Positions 10,561 through 24,282 of a stretch of DNA of 64,000 bases are shown piece by piece. Under the pieces are notes generated by a model. The model saw only the letters and a program-made list of their open reading frames with translations, searched no databases and was not told the DNA's origin. The position numbers and the translations under genes are program-made. How positions within the stretch are numbered: position 1 is the stretch's first letter; each line of letters opens with the position of its first letter. This stretch comes from Melastoma dodecandrum. Its lineage: Eukaryota; Streptophyta; Magnoliopsida; Myrtales; Melastomataceae. The stretch covers positions 434,001 through 498,000 of the forward strand of contig JARUPY010000248.1 in assembly GCA_029817715.1 (NCBI GenBank). Reading direction: 5' to 3'.

Positions 10561-12918
10561 ATGATTGCTGGCCGACTGAAGAAATTCGCGCTTCGTCGGA
10601 TCATTTCCCGTTGCTCAGATGAAGCCAAGTTTTTCCACGCGGTCAACATCGAGCCAGTTTGCCAACCGTTCGACGAAATTCCCCACAGAAATGTACTCCC
10701 CGTCAACCGCCCCATGGTGGATTCCATACATCGCAGCGACACAAGCCGAGGTATTCTGCTCTTTAGGGAGCGCCTTCGATCGGGGCTTCCTCTTAATGTG
10801 GACGAGTTTAAGGTCACACTCGCGTTCAAGTCTTGTGGCGGAGATGCGGTGCTGGTGGGTCAGGTCCATGGGTTTGTGGTAATGTCGGGGTTTTCATGCT
10901 TTACCTCTGTTGGCAACTCGTTGATGAGTGCTTACTTCAAAGGAGGACAATTTGGAGGTGGGACGTGTGTCTTCGAGAGTATGGAGGATCCCGATGTCAT
11001 TTCCTGGAACACTGTTATTTCGGGATGTAAGACCAGTGAGGACGCGTTGAGCTGGGGCGTTAGGATGAACTTGAGTGGGGTCGCGTTCAATTCTGTTAGC
11101 TATTGTATGTTGCTCGCCTTTTCTGCGGGGCATGGGGGGTTCTTGTTCGGCTTGCAGTTGCATTGCGATGCCACCAAGTCTGGAGTAGACGGCGAAGTCT
11201 TTGTTGGCAATGCTCTTGTGAGTTTGTATGCAAAGCATGATAGGATCACTGATGCTAGGAAAGCTTTTGATGAGATAGCGGTTAAGGACGTGGTCTCATG
11301 GAATGCAATGCTGTCTGGTTACGCCCAAGATGGGACTGGGAAATGTGGACAAGATGCTTTACTTATGTTTCTTGAGATGGTTAAGGAAGGTTGGAGGCTT
11401 GATCATATCACGTTGACCAGCGCGGTTTCGGCTTGTGGGCATGAGAGGAATATCGAAATCGGGAGACAGATTCATGGTCTGAGTTTTAAAAGGGGATATG
11501 CTGAACATGTTTCTGTCGGCAACGTCCTGATGTCGATGTATTCAAAATCAGAGGCTGTTGACGATGCAAAATTGGTTTTCAACACCATGAGGGAGAGGAA
11601 CGTGGTGTCTTGGACCACCCTGATTTCCATTGGTGAGAATGTGGTATCTCTTTTCAAGAAGATGCGGTTGGATGGGGTTTACCCGAATGATGTCACTTGC
11701 GTCGCTGTCCTTCATTCGCTGACAGAGAATAATCTTGTTGAAGAAGGTGAAATGATCCATGGGTTCTGCTTAAAGACGAGTTTTACTTCTAATTTAAATG
11801 TTTCCAACAGCCTTATAACCATGTATGCGGCCTTCAAATCCATGGACAATTCCCTCAAGGTCTTTGGTGAGCTTGTGCATCGAGATATAATTTCTTGGAA
11901 CGCTTTAATTTCTGGTTATGCCCAAAATGGGCAATCGAAAGAGGCAATTGAGATGTTCTTTTTAGTGATGGGAGAATTGCAGCCCACCCATTACACATAT
12001 GGCAGTGTCTTGAACGCTATAGGAGCAGCCGAGGACGTCTCCTTGAGGCATGGACAGAGATGTCACTCCAACTTGATAAAGCTAGGGGTCAACGGGGATC
12101 CCATTGTTTCTGGCGCTCTACTCGACATGTATGCAAAGCGTGGCAGCATAGATGAGTCTCTTAAAGTCTTCCATGAGACACGGGTTAGAACCCAGTTTGC
12201 CTGGACAGCTATGATATCTGCTCACGCGAGACATGGAGATGGCCAAGCAGTTATTGAACTATTTCACACAATGACGGAAGAAGGCATAAGACCCGATTCA
12301 ATCACATTTCTTTCGGTCCTAGCGGCCTGCAGCAGACAGGGGATGCTCGAGGTCGGTCAACAGGTCTTCGACTCGATGACCAATGACTACTTGATCGAGC
12401 CATCCCCGGAGCACTACTCTTGCATGGTGGATATGTTAGGGCGAGCAGGGAAACTCCATCAGGCGGAGGATGTCGTCAACAAGATCCCAGGGGGACCGAC
12501 CATGTCGGTGCTGCAAAGCCTGTTGGGGTCATGTAGAGTTCACGGGGACGTGGAGATGGCCCAGAGGATGGGGGACAAGCTGATAGAAATAGAGCCCACG
12601 GAGTCGGGTTCGTACGTGCTGCTGTCGAACATGTATGCTGAGAAAGGACAGTGGGAGATGGTGGCGGCGGTGAGAATAGGGATGAGGGAAAGGGGAGTAA
12701 AGAAGGAGGTCGGACTCAGTTGGGTGGACACAGGAAGGGGGGATGCCGGTGGGGACATGTACTTGCACGGGTTCTCGTCGGGGGACCTGACTCATCCTCG
12801 GTCGGAGGATATATACAGGATGGCGGATTGGCTGGGAGCGGAAATGCAGGAATTGAGGAAGGAGGATTGGCTGGGAATGGAAGGAAATGCAGGAAACGAG
12901 AGAGGAGGGAGACATTGA
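10561..12918 (+). CDS. PPR protein, PLS class with E/E+ end (At4g32430-like, mitochondrial)
   Basis: This is a single-exon pentatricopeptide repeat protein of 785 residues. PPR proteins of the PLS class bind organellar RNA and usually guide C-to-U editing. Repeats run through most of the protein, each with the typical helix pair. Examples are DVISWNTVISG, KDVVSWNAMLSGYAQDG, RNVVSWTTLI, RDIISWNALISGYAQNG and FAWTAMISAHARHGD. The C-terminus has the E-type segment (MVDMLGRAGKLHQAEDVV, SYVLLSNMYAEKGQW) and an E+-like tail (GFSSGDLTHPRSEDIYRM). There is no DYW deaminase domain, so it would need a partner to edit. The order and wording of the repeats match Arabidopsis At4g32430 as I recall it. The first ATG of the frame was chosen; the basic N-terminus fits mitochondrial import. 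The gene shows no lesions. Confidence 0.93.
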   Translation: MIAGRLKKFALRRIISRCSDEAKFFHAVNIEPVCQPFDEIPHRNVLPVNRPMVDSIHRSDTSRGILLFRERLRSGLPLNVDEFKVTLAFKSCGGDAVLVGQVHGFVVMSGFSCFTSVGNSLMSAYFKGGQFGGGTCVFESMEDPDVISWNTVISGCKTSEDALSWGVRMNLSGVAFNSVSYCMLLAFSAGHGGFLFGLQLHCDATKSGVDGEVFVGNALVSLYAKHDRITDARKAFDEIAVKDVVSWNAMLSGYAQDGTGKCGQDALLMFLEMVKEGWRLDHITLTSAVSACGHERNIEIGRQIHGLSFKRGYAEHVSVGNVLMSMYSKSEAVDDAKLVFNTMRERNVVSWTTLISIGENVVSLFKKMRLDGVYPNDVTCVAVLHSLTENNLVEEGEMIHGFCLKTSFTSNLNVSNSLITMYAAFKSMDNSLKVFGELVHRDIISWNALISGYAQNGQSKEAIEMFFLVMGELQPTHYTYGSVLNAIGAAEDVSLRHGQRCHSNLIKLGVNGDPIVSGALLDMYAKRGSIDESLKVFHETRVRTQFAWTAMISAHARHGDGQAVIELFHTMTEEGIRPDSITFLSVLAACSRQGMLEVGQQVFDSMTNDYLIEPSPEHYSCMVDMLGRAGKLHQAEDVVNKIPGGPTMSVLQSLLGSCRVHGDVEMAQRMGDKLIEIEPTESGSYVLLSNMYAEKGQWEMVAAVRIGMRERGVKKEVGLSWVDTGRGDAGGDMYLHGFSSGDLTHPRSEDIYRMADWLGAEMQELRKEDWLGMEGNAGNERGGRH

Positions 12919-13032
12919 AACTAAGATGGAGTTGATTGTGTTTCCTGGAGTAAGGATTACGTGTTTGCTCAATACAAAACAATGATTTTGATTTTTTGTT
13001 TAAGTAAAAACAAAGAATATTAATAAAAAGAA

Positions 13033-13114
13033 CGTGAGCGGCAGGATTCGAACCTGCGCGGGCAGAGCCCACATGATTTCTAGTCATGCCCGATAACCAC
13101 TCCGGCACGCTCAC
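13033..13114 (-). tRNA. tRNA-Ser(AGA)
   Basis: This is an 82-base class II tRNA on the minus strand. The acceptor stem GTGAGCG pairs with CGCTCAC, followed by discriminator G. The anticodon loop CTAGAAA gives anticodon AGA, and the long variable arm typical of tRNA-Ser is present. The B box reads GGTTCGAATCC. A run of five T follows within about 10 bases of the 3' end, a normal Pol III terminator. Confidence 0.97.
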
Positions 13115-14391
13115 TATATGTTTCCTCTGCTGAAGTTAAATATTACAAATACCAACCTACAGAATGTGCGATCCGGTAAACTTAGGTGGTCATGACGAAC
13201 CTCCTTAGCCCTCCTTGATCTAATTTTCTCAAATGTTAGATAAGCATAGTTTGTGTTGCCATCGAAACCAATTTCCTAACTGTGTTCGAGAGTTTTTACA
13301 CGTAAAGAAAGAGACCAAAAACTCCCTTCTCACCTCGTAACAATTTAAAAAATTTTCACCATATTTTCCTTCTATTTCATTCCATTTTTGCGGTATCCAG
13401 GTAGCTCTCTCAATGTTTTACCATTTTCCCGTTCATTTTCCTACCTGTGGGAGGGAAAGAGAGGAAGGCCGAGGGTTGTAAAATTCATTCACATGGCCAA
13501 GGAACCGGACATGCCGTTAAAGGGTTGACCCCTCTTACTACATAGCCTTTGTCGTCCAACATTCCACATGTATATGGTCTGCAGATTGTCGCAACAGCTA
13601 GCAAGAGCTCTTATGTAATAACGCGAAACGCTTATAACTCCCAAATGTACGGGGCACATAGTCCACTGACTTCCCTAATAGGTGTCGAAGTAATACAGAA
13701 GATCGATAAGGCGTCACACTAAGACAACAGTACAACTAATCCTCCATCACCCTGCACAACTTTTTTGAAGTTGCAAATCCATTAACTCCTAGAAGAATAG
13801 AAGCAAACATCCGAGTTACTCCTCGAATGATGCCACATGAGAGACCTGAAATAAGGACGACGAAACGGACATTGGGTTAGTTCTCCACGTGACTCTACCA
13901 ATTACAGGTTGAAGACGCTTACTTTTTCGTTCTTATCTGACCAATTACACTGCTACATTGTCTCTCCACTACCACTAATTAATTACAAGCAGAAACCACC
14001 GATTCTCGTCAGCAGAATGACCGATTCTTTCAGTCTCCCGTCCCTCGCCTTCTTCAGTTTGTGGCCCTTCTGGCTTCTTCACTGGTAACATCAAGAGGTG
14101 CCAAATCGAGAATTGTGCACTCTGGAAATGTCGATCACTCGGCCGGCGAGGAGGAAGAAGACGGCGGTGATTGTCTGTGCAAGGTTATACACATTTTTTC
14201 TGTGAAGTCAATCGATCCGGACCTTTGATTTTAGTGACTTACTGTGGCACGAACAATGTGGTTGGTCCTTGCTCAGTGCGATAGGGAAAGGAGGAAATAA
14301 AAAATTGGATCTGATAAGCTTTAAGGGTGCTACAACTTCAATAAGATCATCCAGGAACAGAGAACACACAATCCAAATGGCAATGCCCTAT
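13115..14391. other. Spacer between tRNA-Ser and the ALBA-like gene
   Basis: No gene was recognised. The right end should include the 3' UTR of the minus-strand ALBA-like gene. Confidence 0.5.
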
Positions 14392-15636
14392 CTAATGTTC
14401 CTCTTCACCAGCTGCAGCTTCCTCCTGTTCAGCTATCAGCTCGTCAAACTTGTCAGACTTCCCGAGCCAAATCTCGATCTGTTACAGACAAAGCAGAACT
14501 CATGTCATTGCCGACTTAAAGGATTCAGAGGTCGATTCTAGGAAATAGAGGGCAACGTGGTGCAGACAAGTGTGACGCATAAAGAATGGTTTATCAAGGC
14601 ATTGTCTTTCATATAAACAACAATATCAGCGTGCAGTGATGGCAACGCCAACTACCTTGGCCTTTTGGACAGATCGGCCTCTGGACTCATCCTTGATATC
14701 CACGGTCGACGTCGTGATCTCTGCAACAGGACAGGACAACTCCCACTCATTGACAAAGATTCAGTTACATTATAGGAAACCATAACAAGTGAAGGGGGTA
14801 AGAGCACATACTCTTTGTCACAGCCAATCCATTGTTTTTAAGGATTTCAGCAACGGTGACTCCAGTTGCAATAGCTGCAGTATTAAACAATAAAGAGTTA
14901 ACAGAGAAATAAATATGTGACAACAAGCCACTATTCTGTACCCAAGCCAGCTTTCAAACAGAAAGCCTAAAACTATTGGATGAATGAAAGGACAGTCTAA
15001 TATGGACAGAAAATACAAACAATCTCGTAGAGATTTCCCCATCCCATCCAAATGTGCAGAGGGAGTTGACAAAACCGAACATCTAACAGGGGACCGGGCT
15101 CGATAAAACTGTCGAGAGAATTTGGAACGTCCAGGAAACGGACAAAAAAACAACCAGAAGGCACCACACATCAGCCTGTCCTCTCCGGTGGTAGTCCTCG
15201 AATGGGCAAACCTAGGAATCACAAACACTTGTGCCAACTGGGGAATCGATACCATGCATCAAATCTAACATAACCATAGACACCACGACAGAGAAGAAAG
15301 CGAGACTACCGGAGATGCACAACACAAAACAAATCTAACACAGGAAGCAGATGAGGGGGCGGGGGCATTTACCCATCCCAAGTGCTGAAAGCTCGACTTC
15401 ATTGTGCTGCTGCATGTACCTCTGCACACGGGAGGGAAAGAAACGCGGGTTCCACCTTTATTCGCATTACTAATATCACAAACGATAGGAATATTATCCC
15501 CAAAACGAACCTTGGCGAGGTTAACGTAGAAGAAGAGGGGCTTCTTGGTGTTGGAAACCTGAATCAGGTTCTTCTTGTCGGAATCCCCTGCCAAAGCAAT
15601 GTTCTTCACTCCCTCCGTTATCTGCTCCACCGCCAT
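14392..15636 (-). CDS. ALBA-domain DNA/RNA-binding protein
   Basis: Short plant ALBA proteins bind nucleic acids; in plants they are linked to R-loop control and mRNA handling. Five exons in transcript order are 15636-15511, 15421-15373, 14874-14812, 14720-14656 and 14478-14392. They join in frame to 129 residues. The motif NLIQVSNTKKPLFFYVNLAKRYM is the start of the ALBA fold. It is followed by ELSALGMAIATGVTVAEILK and STVDIKDESRGRSVQKAK. The tail is acidic. The first intron has the uncommon donor GTTCGT. The gene is head-to-head with ethanolamine kinase, 381 bp apart. It closely resembles the small Arabidopsis ALBA proteins At1g29250 and At2g34160. Confidence 0.93.
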
Positions 15637-16017
15637 CCCGCCGCCCCAAAAAAAATCTCCCTCAGAAAAACCCTAACCCTAAATTTTCTTCCCCACCCCT
15701 CCCTCGGCCCGTTTCTTACAAATAGACATGGACCGCCTCATCCACTCATGGACCGACCACCACGTGTCTTATGAACGACGTGTCCTTCCCCTAGGGGCTA
15801 CGCCATTGTAGCCGTTGACTTTGACATTTCCCAGACGGCAAGGAAAGAAAAAAATGGTGACGTTTCAGAGCGAGGGAGGATGTCTCCTAAAATAACCGCA
15901 TCTCCCTTTTCTCTTCCTCCCTTCCCCACGCCCGCATAATCTGGCAATCCGAAATCCGTGACTAACCGTTTTCGTAACTGAAATAACGAACTCCGGCGTA
16001 GCCCCCCTGAACCAAGG
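15637..16017. promoter_or_regulatory. Shared head-to-head promoter with telobox and G-box
   Basis: This 381-bp gap separates the start codons of ALBA-like (-) and EMB1187 (+). It contains a double telobox (aaaccctaaccctaaa, 15668-15683), a motif common near starts of plant translation-related genes. A G-box core cacgtg lies at 15761-15766. The motifs are seen directly; their activity is inferred. Confidence 0.65.
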
Positions 16018-18686
<2,669 letters not shown>

Positions 18687-20479
18687 TTGGACTGTCTGCT
18701 GTTGCATCCAGGATCTTATTTTCCATACTTTTAAACAGTGTAGAGACGAGCAGAGTAGAAAACCCAGGAGGCTTGAGACCTGGATTGTCTCCTGTACCAC
18801 ACATGCTCAGCCTCGTATCATAGGACGTAGCTGTTCCTTTTGTTTACGTAATAAGGGGGTTTGTCCTATTGATCATTCTGCTTCATTTCCTGTATTTCTA
18901 AATCTGACTTCCTTAGAGAAGAAGTTACCCAGCCAAGCTTCTTTCACAGCAAAGGAGACACCAGATAAAAAGCGTAAAGACAACTAAATCTGCAGGAAAC
19001 TCTTATAAGCGATTCGAAATTCACCATGTCATATGGTTATGGCTTTGCTACGTGACCGTAGCTGAAAAGAAGAAGACAAACAGGGAAAGATGGAGAAAAT
19101 GTACCAAAGGTGACTGAATCACTCTCTCCATTTCTCTCATCGGTTTAACACCTCAACACCCACAGCAAAATCACTGCCCAAATCTTCCTCCTCCCAAAAT
19201 CCCACTTCCCTGCAGTCTACCAAAGGACTCGCCACATGATCAGACCCAGGTTCCCAGATAATGCCTAACTATTGCCCGTTAAGAAGCATTAATTATTCAT
19301 AGGCTTGTTTTAATTGGTAAATCTAAAATAATAATTAATGAATTTCCTTTAAAATATGTCATTATAATTTCTAGACTTTTCATTTTTCGAGACCTTTCAT
19401 CTGACGAGTCTCACTCTTCACCTACTTGTCTCATCCATTTAAATAGAGGGCTTTATAATTCAGTTGTAATGAGGTTTTATTAGAATGACTAAGAAATTCT
19501 CCTCATTTCTCTCCTCGTTGTGTTCTCTCGTTGTCCCTCTTTTTCTTTCCCATTCTTCGTCTTACAACAAAAAGGTATTGTTTAAGAATTGTCTAACCTA
19601 CCCTTATTAAAATGCATTTAATTTAACGGATTAAGTTAATATAACGATCTTTTAAATTAATTATCTAACGGATTTTTGTCAATTGATAATCTAAACGGAT
19701 CTTAATTAATAATGAATCTTTATAACTCTCTTCCCATTCACGTTTATTTTGACGTGGGAATCAACCTTATTCTCACTTTACTAAATTTTATCGATTTTTA
19801 GTACATTTTTACTAAACAGTGTAGTTTTTTTGGTACAAAACGGACCTTTGGACTTAGTAAAATATTAATACATTTTTACTAAATTTCTGATCAGTAAATG
19901 ATTAGTAATTTTTGAAACAGTAAAATTTACTAATTTGTACAATAAAGAGCCCATGAACTTAGTAATTTGTTAGTAAATTTTTTTTATACAATACTAAAAA
20001 ATATTAATAAACAATATTTAAAAAACAATGTATTAAACAGTAAATTACTAATATTTTTTAGTAATCGCTTCCAAGACGGCAAAAGTGATGGATTACTCCG
20101 TTTCTTTGTATGGATTTAGTAAAATATAATACAACCCCACTATCCATCTCCCTGATTCCCATTCACTTCAGAGGAGAACTCTGGGGGCTATTTTCCTACT
20201 TAACTCGCCTCCGAGTTGGGCCCACGTTTATGGGCCTAATCAGGCCTATATTTACTAATTGGGCTGAACTGTGGAGGCCCAATTAAGAGAACGTCGATGT
20301 CATGAAAATGACCCATACGATACGAGTCACCTGCCCTCCCGAAGGAAAAACAACGAGTGGGAGTGATGAGATCCGAAGAGTCTCGGGTAAGGGCGGTGCA
20401 TCCTGTATGAAGTTAATAAAGAAAGCCTCCCTGAAGCAATTTCTTTAACGGTGTTGGCTTTTGCCCTTGGCTACCCCTC
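18687..20479. other. AT-rich spacer with TTTACTAA-rich block and a site II cluster
   Basis: No intact gene was seen. From about 19300 to 20110 the DNA is very AT-rich and repeats short words such as ttactaa and attagtaa, possibly an old non-autonomous element. At 20200-20290 there are several GGGCC-type boxes (ttgggcccac, atgggcctaa, aggcccaatt) that look like a plant promoter, but no intact gene follows on either side. Confidence 0.4.
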
Positions 20480-21195
20480 ATATCTACCCCATCGACGGCC
20501 GGCAGAGTACTCCTCGATAGCATGGGAAATTGCCGGTTGACTTGGACATCTTTTCAGAGTTGAGCATTAGATGAACCATTGCACCTGAATCCCCGTAGCC
20601 AATGTCGCATATGCATTACTGCAGTGTGATTATAGATGCAGAATGTCAGGTATGAGGCCCTTTCCAGACAATCTGAAGGTCAATGGGTTACCAATATTCA
20701 AACATTTGCTTCAGAAGGGAAGAAGAGATATTAGAAGATTCAGGATATGGACCACCACGAAGAATGGAATCCCACACCTTGCCAGTCCTCTGTTCAGGCA
20801 TCATGCATATCTCAATCATGGAAAAGGTGTGCTACCGTGTAAATTGTTGAATCAGATAAAGACTACGAGAAATTGCTCATCCCAAGGTATGCGTGTACCA
20901 ACCCCACTGGTTGAGTCAACTCAATGTACGCTCGTAACCATGTCTCATCTCGTCGGAGTAGAGGTTCATCACTGAAAAGATTTCCTCAGCCAGCTTCTTC
21001 CACTCAGCTTCGCCATAAGTGATTTATCACTGATCTATGAGAGAGACAACCTTCTCGTCACACGACCTTGATAGAACTCGTTTTTCGGGTTCACTGTACA
21101 TAATTGCTTGTCCGGACTCAGTAAGCATACTCCTAATCAAAGGCTTTGCTTCTTCAACTTCCATCCCCTGCATATTCTCCCACCGTTGCCATATA
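20480..21195 (-). pseudogene. Cytosolic leucyl-tRNA synthetase pseudogene fragment
   Basis: Read on the minus strand, pieces of class I leucyl-tRNA synthetase appear in order. They are MQGMEVEEAKPLIRSMLTES, AIMYSEPEKRVLSR, a stop where DQW is expected, YITYGEAEWKKLAEE, GTRIPWDEQFLV, GGPYPESSNISSSLLKQ and LNSEKMSKSTGNF. The last contains the class-defining KMSKS loop (20538-20552). Frames change several times and stops interrupt. The N-terminal catalytic HIGH region and the C-terminal anticodon-binding part were not found nearby. It is a dead fragment. A GKYGAYEI-like piece near 21330 may be a further upstream remnant. Confidence 0.85.
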
Positions 21196-21205
21196 ATAAA
21201 CGCAA

Positions 21206-21250
21206 TCCCACATCGAATAGAAAAAAAGAGTCCGGCCTAGTATATATAGC
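21206..21250 (+). promoter_or_regulatory. snRNA-type USE plus TATA module
   Basis: TCCCACATCG at 21206-21215 equals the upstream sequence element of plant snRNA genes. After 25 bases comes tatatata (21241-21248). That spacing matches Pol III-type plant snRNA promoters. No U6, U3 or other known RNA was recognised downstream. Similar modules also occur in dispersed plant repeats, so function is uncertain. Confidence 0.5.
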
Positions 21251-22700
21251 CTAGCGGCTACTCCCTCTGTAGCCAATTGGTTTTAAAGTGAACCCCGCCG
21301 GGCTTGTATACTAGCTCGACATATGGGCCAGTTCGATATATGATTTCGTACGCCCCATATTTGCCCCACAGATGTTTGATCTATTCGGTGGTCTGGCTCA
21401 TCTCCCATGTAGTCTTTGTTTTGATATGTATGATCAGTCCATGGTAAGGAGTATGGATTCAGCGCCCATGATTTCCCCTTAAACAGTGTTTTCAAAGTGG
21501 AGCTGAGAAATTACCCCGGGCTTTCTGTATCGGAACTCCCTCAGAAACCTGGATATTTATCGACGATATGGCTTCCGAGAATCAAGGAGATACGTATCAC
21601 CTCATATAAAAAAAACGGTAATAATTTTACTGACGACCTCTCTAAGAGACTAACGGGGAGGAACATTCCAGGTTGGGTCAACAGGCTCGCACGATTAGGC
21701 TGGTGAACTTCTCTTCACATGTTTGTTCATTGATTGCTTATATGCTTGTCGACGATAACATGCACAGACTTACTCCATTGTTGGAAAAGGGCGTGATTAC
21801 TGTTCAGGCATCCTTTCCTTAAATCGTCCCGCTGTATTTTGTGTAACCATCCACAATGGAATTACCATTTTCTACTCCGTGAAATCCGATTTGAACTTTG
21901 TAGGTGCATTTTGCAGTTTTCTTCCAGAAAACCTTCAGGTGACTTCAGTTAAACAACTGTCTGAATAACACGAGTCGGGTAAACATCCTTGCTTGCTTTC
22001 TCTCCACTTGCCATGATAAACTTCGAAACTGACTGCCAAAGAGAAGCTGATATTTCTCGTAATAGTTTAGATGAGGATGCAATGGATTCCATGTCAAACA
22101 CCAACCCTCAAGAGTCCCCTAATGAGTATGATAACGATCAAGAGAAGCATTTGTTGTTGCTGCCAGAGGGGGCGGCGAAGTAATCTTCGTTAAAGAAGCA
22201 AAAAGCAATTATTGGTTACCTGCTGAGTCAAGGATGCATATTCCCTGAGTTGTAACATTCTTTCCTCTTCCAGCTAATGGAATTTGATTTCCCATGTCTT
22301 AGGGATGCCTCATAATTCATTTTTTGTGTTTGACGACTGTTCTTTCTGTGTAAACCGATATGGTAATGCATCATTTAATCTGTTTGGTAAGTACCTCGTT
22401 TTGGTAATTGGTTCGAAAATTGATTGCAGTAACTGTTATCCATTTGGCGTCCCTGTTAACTTAGCTGCCAAGAATTGACAATAACTTGGTGTCTGCATAC
22501 GGGATATGAGCATTTCTGGGGTTCTCATCAACATGATGTATAGCTATTTGATGATAAACACAAGTCAATCGGGTTTCTTTGTATACTATTTAAAAAACCC
22601 AGTTACACCAACAACAAATTGCTTATGCACTACCACCAACTTAGACGTCCACAAGTGCACATTCAATTCACTTTTCAATTCACGATTCCCATTGCTGCTA
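21251..22700. other. Spacer with unassigned coding-like pieces
   Basis: Two short plus-strand pieces look protein-like but I cannot assign them. One ends in IPGWVNRLARLGW near 21670-21705. The other, around 22120-22250, reads EKHLLLLPEG and, past a stop, KAIIGYLLSQGCIFPEL. The last part of this region was the 3' UTR of the thioesterase-like gene before the copia insertion separated them. Confidence 0.35.
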
Positions 22701-22705
22701 GGATG

Positions 22706-23084
22706 TGTGGGCGTGTATGCGACAGTTAAAACAGTTGCTACTGTTTTGTGTCTGCTGTCATATGGAGTTATAGTAGAGATGAAAGCTGTGGGCCTGGGCT
22801 GACTGATAGAATGAAGGCTGAGCTTAAAGAAGAAGATGAAGCGAGGCCTACGAAGGAGGAGCATGAGGATTTCTAACACATACGAGAAGAAAGGACATAG
22901 TGGTATAATCCTTTTAGTTTGTTACTGGGTGTGTGCGTAGCAGCACATGGAATAGGGATATAAGAAACAGAATGCACTCTGTTTTCTGGGTGTGGGTTTC
23001 TGTAACAAACGAGTCTTTTTCCTTTTCTATAATGAGAAGATGGAGGTGGAGTGAGTAGCCACTATGACGTCCTGCCGAGCTTCA
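22706..23084 (+). repeat. 5' LTR of copia element
   Basis: The LTR starts TGTGGGCG and ends GAGCTTCA, followed at once by the primer binding site. A TATA-like tataaga lies near 22973 and a possible polyadenylation signal further on. It is 379 bp against 380 bp for the right LTR. Confidence 0.94.
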
Positions 23085-23096
23085 TGGTATCAGAGC
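23085..23096 (+). other. Primer binding site for initiator tRNA-Met
   Basis: TGGTATCAGAGC directly follows the 5' LTR and is complementary to the 3' end of plant initiator tRNA-Met, the usual primer of copia elements. Confidence 0.92.
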
Positions 23097-23131
23097 GCGG
23101 CGGCTGGCCGGAGCTGCGGTGAGGACGACAG

Positions 23132-24127
23132 ATGGCGTTGGAGCCGATGGACAGCCCACAATCTCCGTTTTTTGTCAGTCCAGCAGATCTGCAAATCACA
23201 ACCATCGTTACATCCAAGCTGACAGAAGGCAATTATTCAAGCTGGAAAAGGTTCGTAGAACTTGCTCTTTCAATCAGGAATAAATTGGGTTTTATCGATG
23301 GTTCAATAGAAAGGCCGGTGGCAAACATCGGGTCATTTCATGCTTGGGTTAGCTGTGATAGCCTAGTGAAGGTGTGGCTGCAGAAGTCAGTGTCGACTCC
23401 AATAGCAACTACAATCTTTTACCATAGCACAACGAATGAGATATGGGAGGAGTTGAAGGAGAGGTACGAGGAGCCAGATGACTCAAAAATCTGTCAGCTA
23501 TACTCACAGTATCATGCATTGGTGCAAGGGAGCAAGACCGTTTCTGGGTTTTATAACGAGTTACTCTCGCTCTTACGTGAGATAAGAGTATATCGGCCAA
23601 TTCCTTTTTGCGAATGTCGAAAGTGTGAATGTGGGTGGCAAAGAAGATATATGGAGGAGCAGCAAAAGGATATGGTGTCTAAGTTTCTAAATGGGCTAAG
23701 TAGAGAATACGAGAGCCTAAGAACACAGATTCTATTGAGAAAGCCGTTCCCTACGCTAGGAGAAGCGTATAACATTGTGCAGCGAGAAGAGTTGCAAAGA
23801 ACCGTGAGGAATGAAGAAAAACCAGTGTTTATGCACCCAGTTGCGGCAGCGATTGCACAGGAAGAAAGTGCAGCAGAGAAGGGACTGCAGAATAGTCAAG
23901 TAAATTATGTAGGCAAGAAGAGATTCAATCCTGACATTATATGCGACAATTGCGGGAAGAAGGGTCATATTAAGCGAGAATGCTATTTTCTGGTTGCTTT
24001 TCCACCCAACACCAGAGGAGGTAGAGGTTGCAGCAGAGGAGTAATGAGATATCATGGAGGAGAAAGCAGAAGGACAATCAACCTGTTCAAGAATGAGGGG
24101 CATCGGAGATGCAACTCCCACTGCTAA
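23132..24127 (+). CDS. Copia gag (capsid/nucleocapsid)
   Basis: This is a 331-residue gag reading frame. It holds the plant copia capsid region (LTEGNYSSWKRFVELALSIR, the IWEELKERY motif) and a CCHC zinc knuckle, CDNCGKKGHIKREC, near residue 270. It ends in a TAA where the protein should continue into protease. The downstream frame differs, so gag and pol are no longer joined. Confidence 0.88.
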   Translation: MALEPMDSPQSPFFVSPADLQITTIVTSKLTEGNYSSWKRFVELALSIRNKLGFIDGSIERPVANIGSFHAWVSCDSLVKVWLQKSVSTPIATTIFYHSTTNEIWEELKERYEEPDDSKICQLYSQYHALVQGSKTVSGFYNELLSLLREIRVYRPIPFCECRKCECGWQRRYMEEQQKDMVSKFLNGLSREYESLRTQILLRKPFPTLGEAYNIVQREELQRTVRNEEKPVFMHPVAAAIAQEESAAEKGLQNSQVNYVGKKRFNPDIICDNCGKKGHIKRECYFLVAFPPNTRGGRGCSRGVMRYHGGESRRTINLFKNEGHRRCNSHC

Positions 24128-24282
24128 ACCTGACTGGGAACCAAGTTCAGAAGTTATTATCTTTGCTAAGTGTGGAAGAAAACAACCAGCCTCAGTCCAA
24201 TCCACAGTTTCCCCACAAGTAAACTTATCAGCCATCTCATACCTCTGTTCCCTTTATATCCTTTTCAGGTATAATTTCCACC

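Noticed and set aside
15668..15683. Interstitial telomere repeat
   Set aside because: Only about two telomere-like units, located in a gene promoter; better explained as a telobox.
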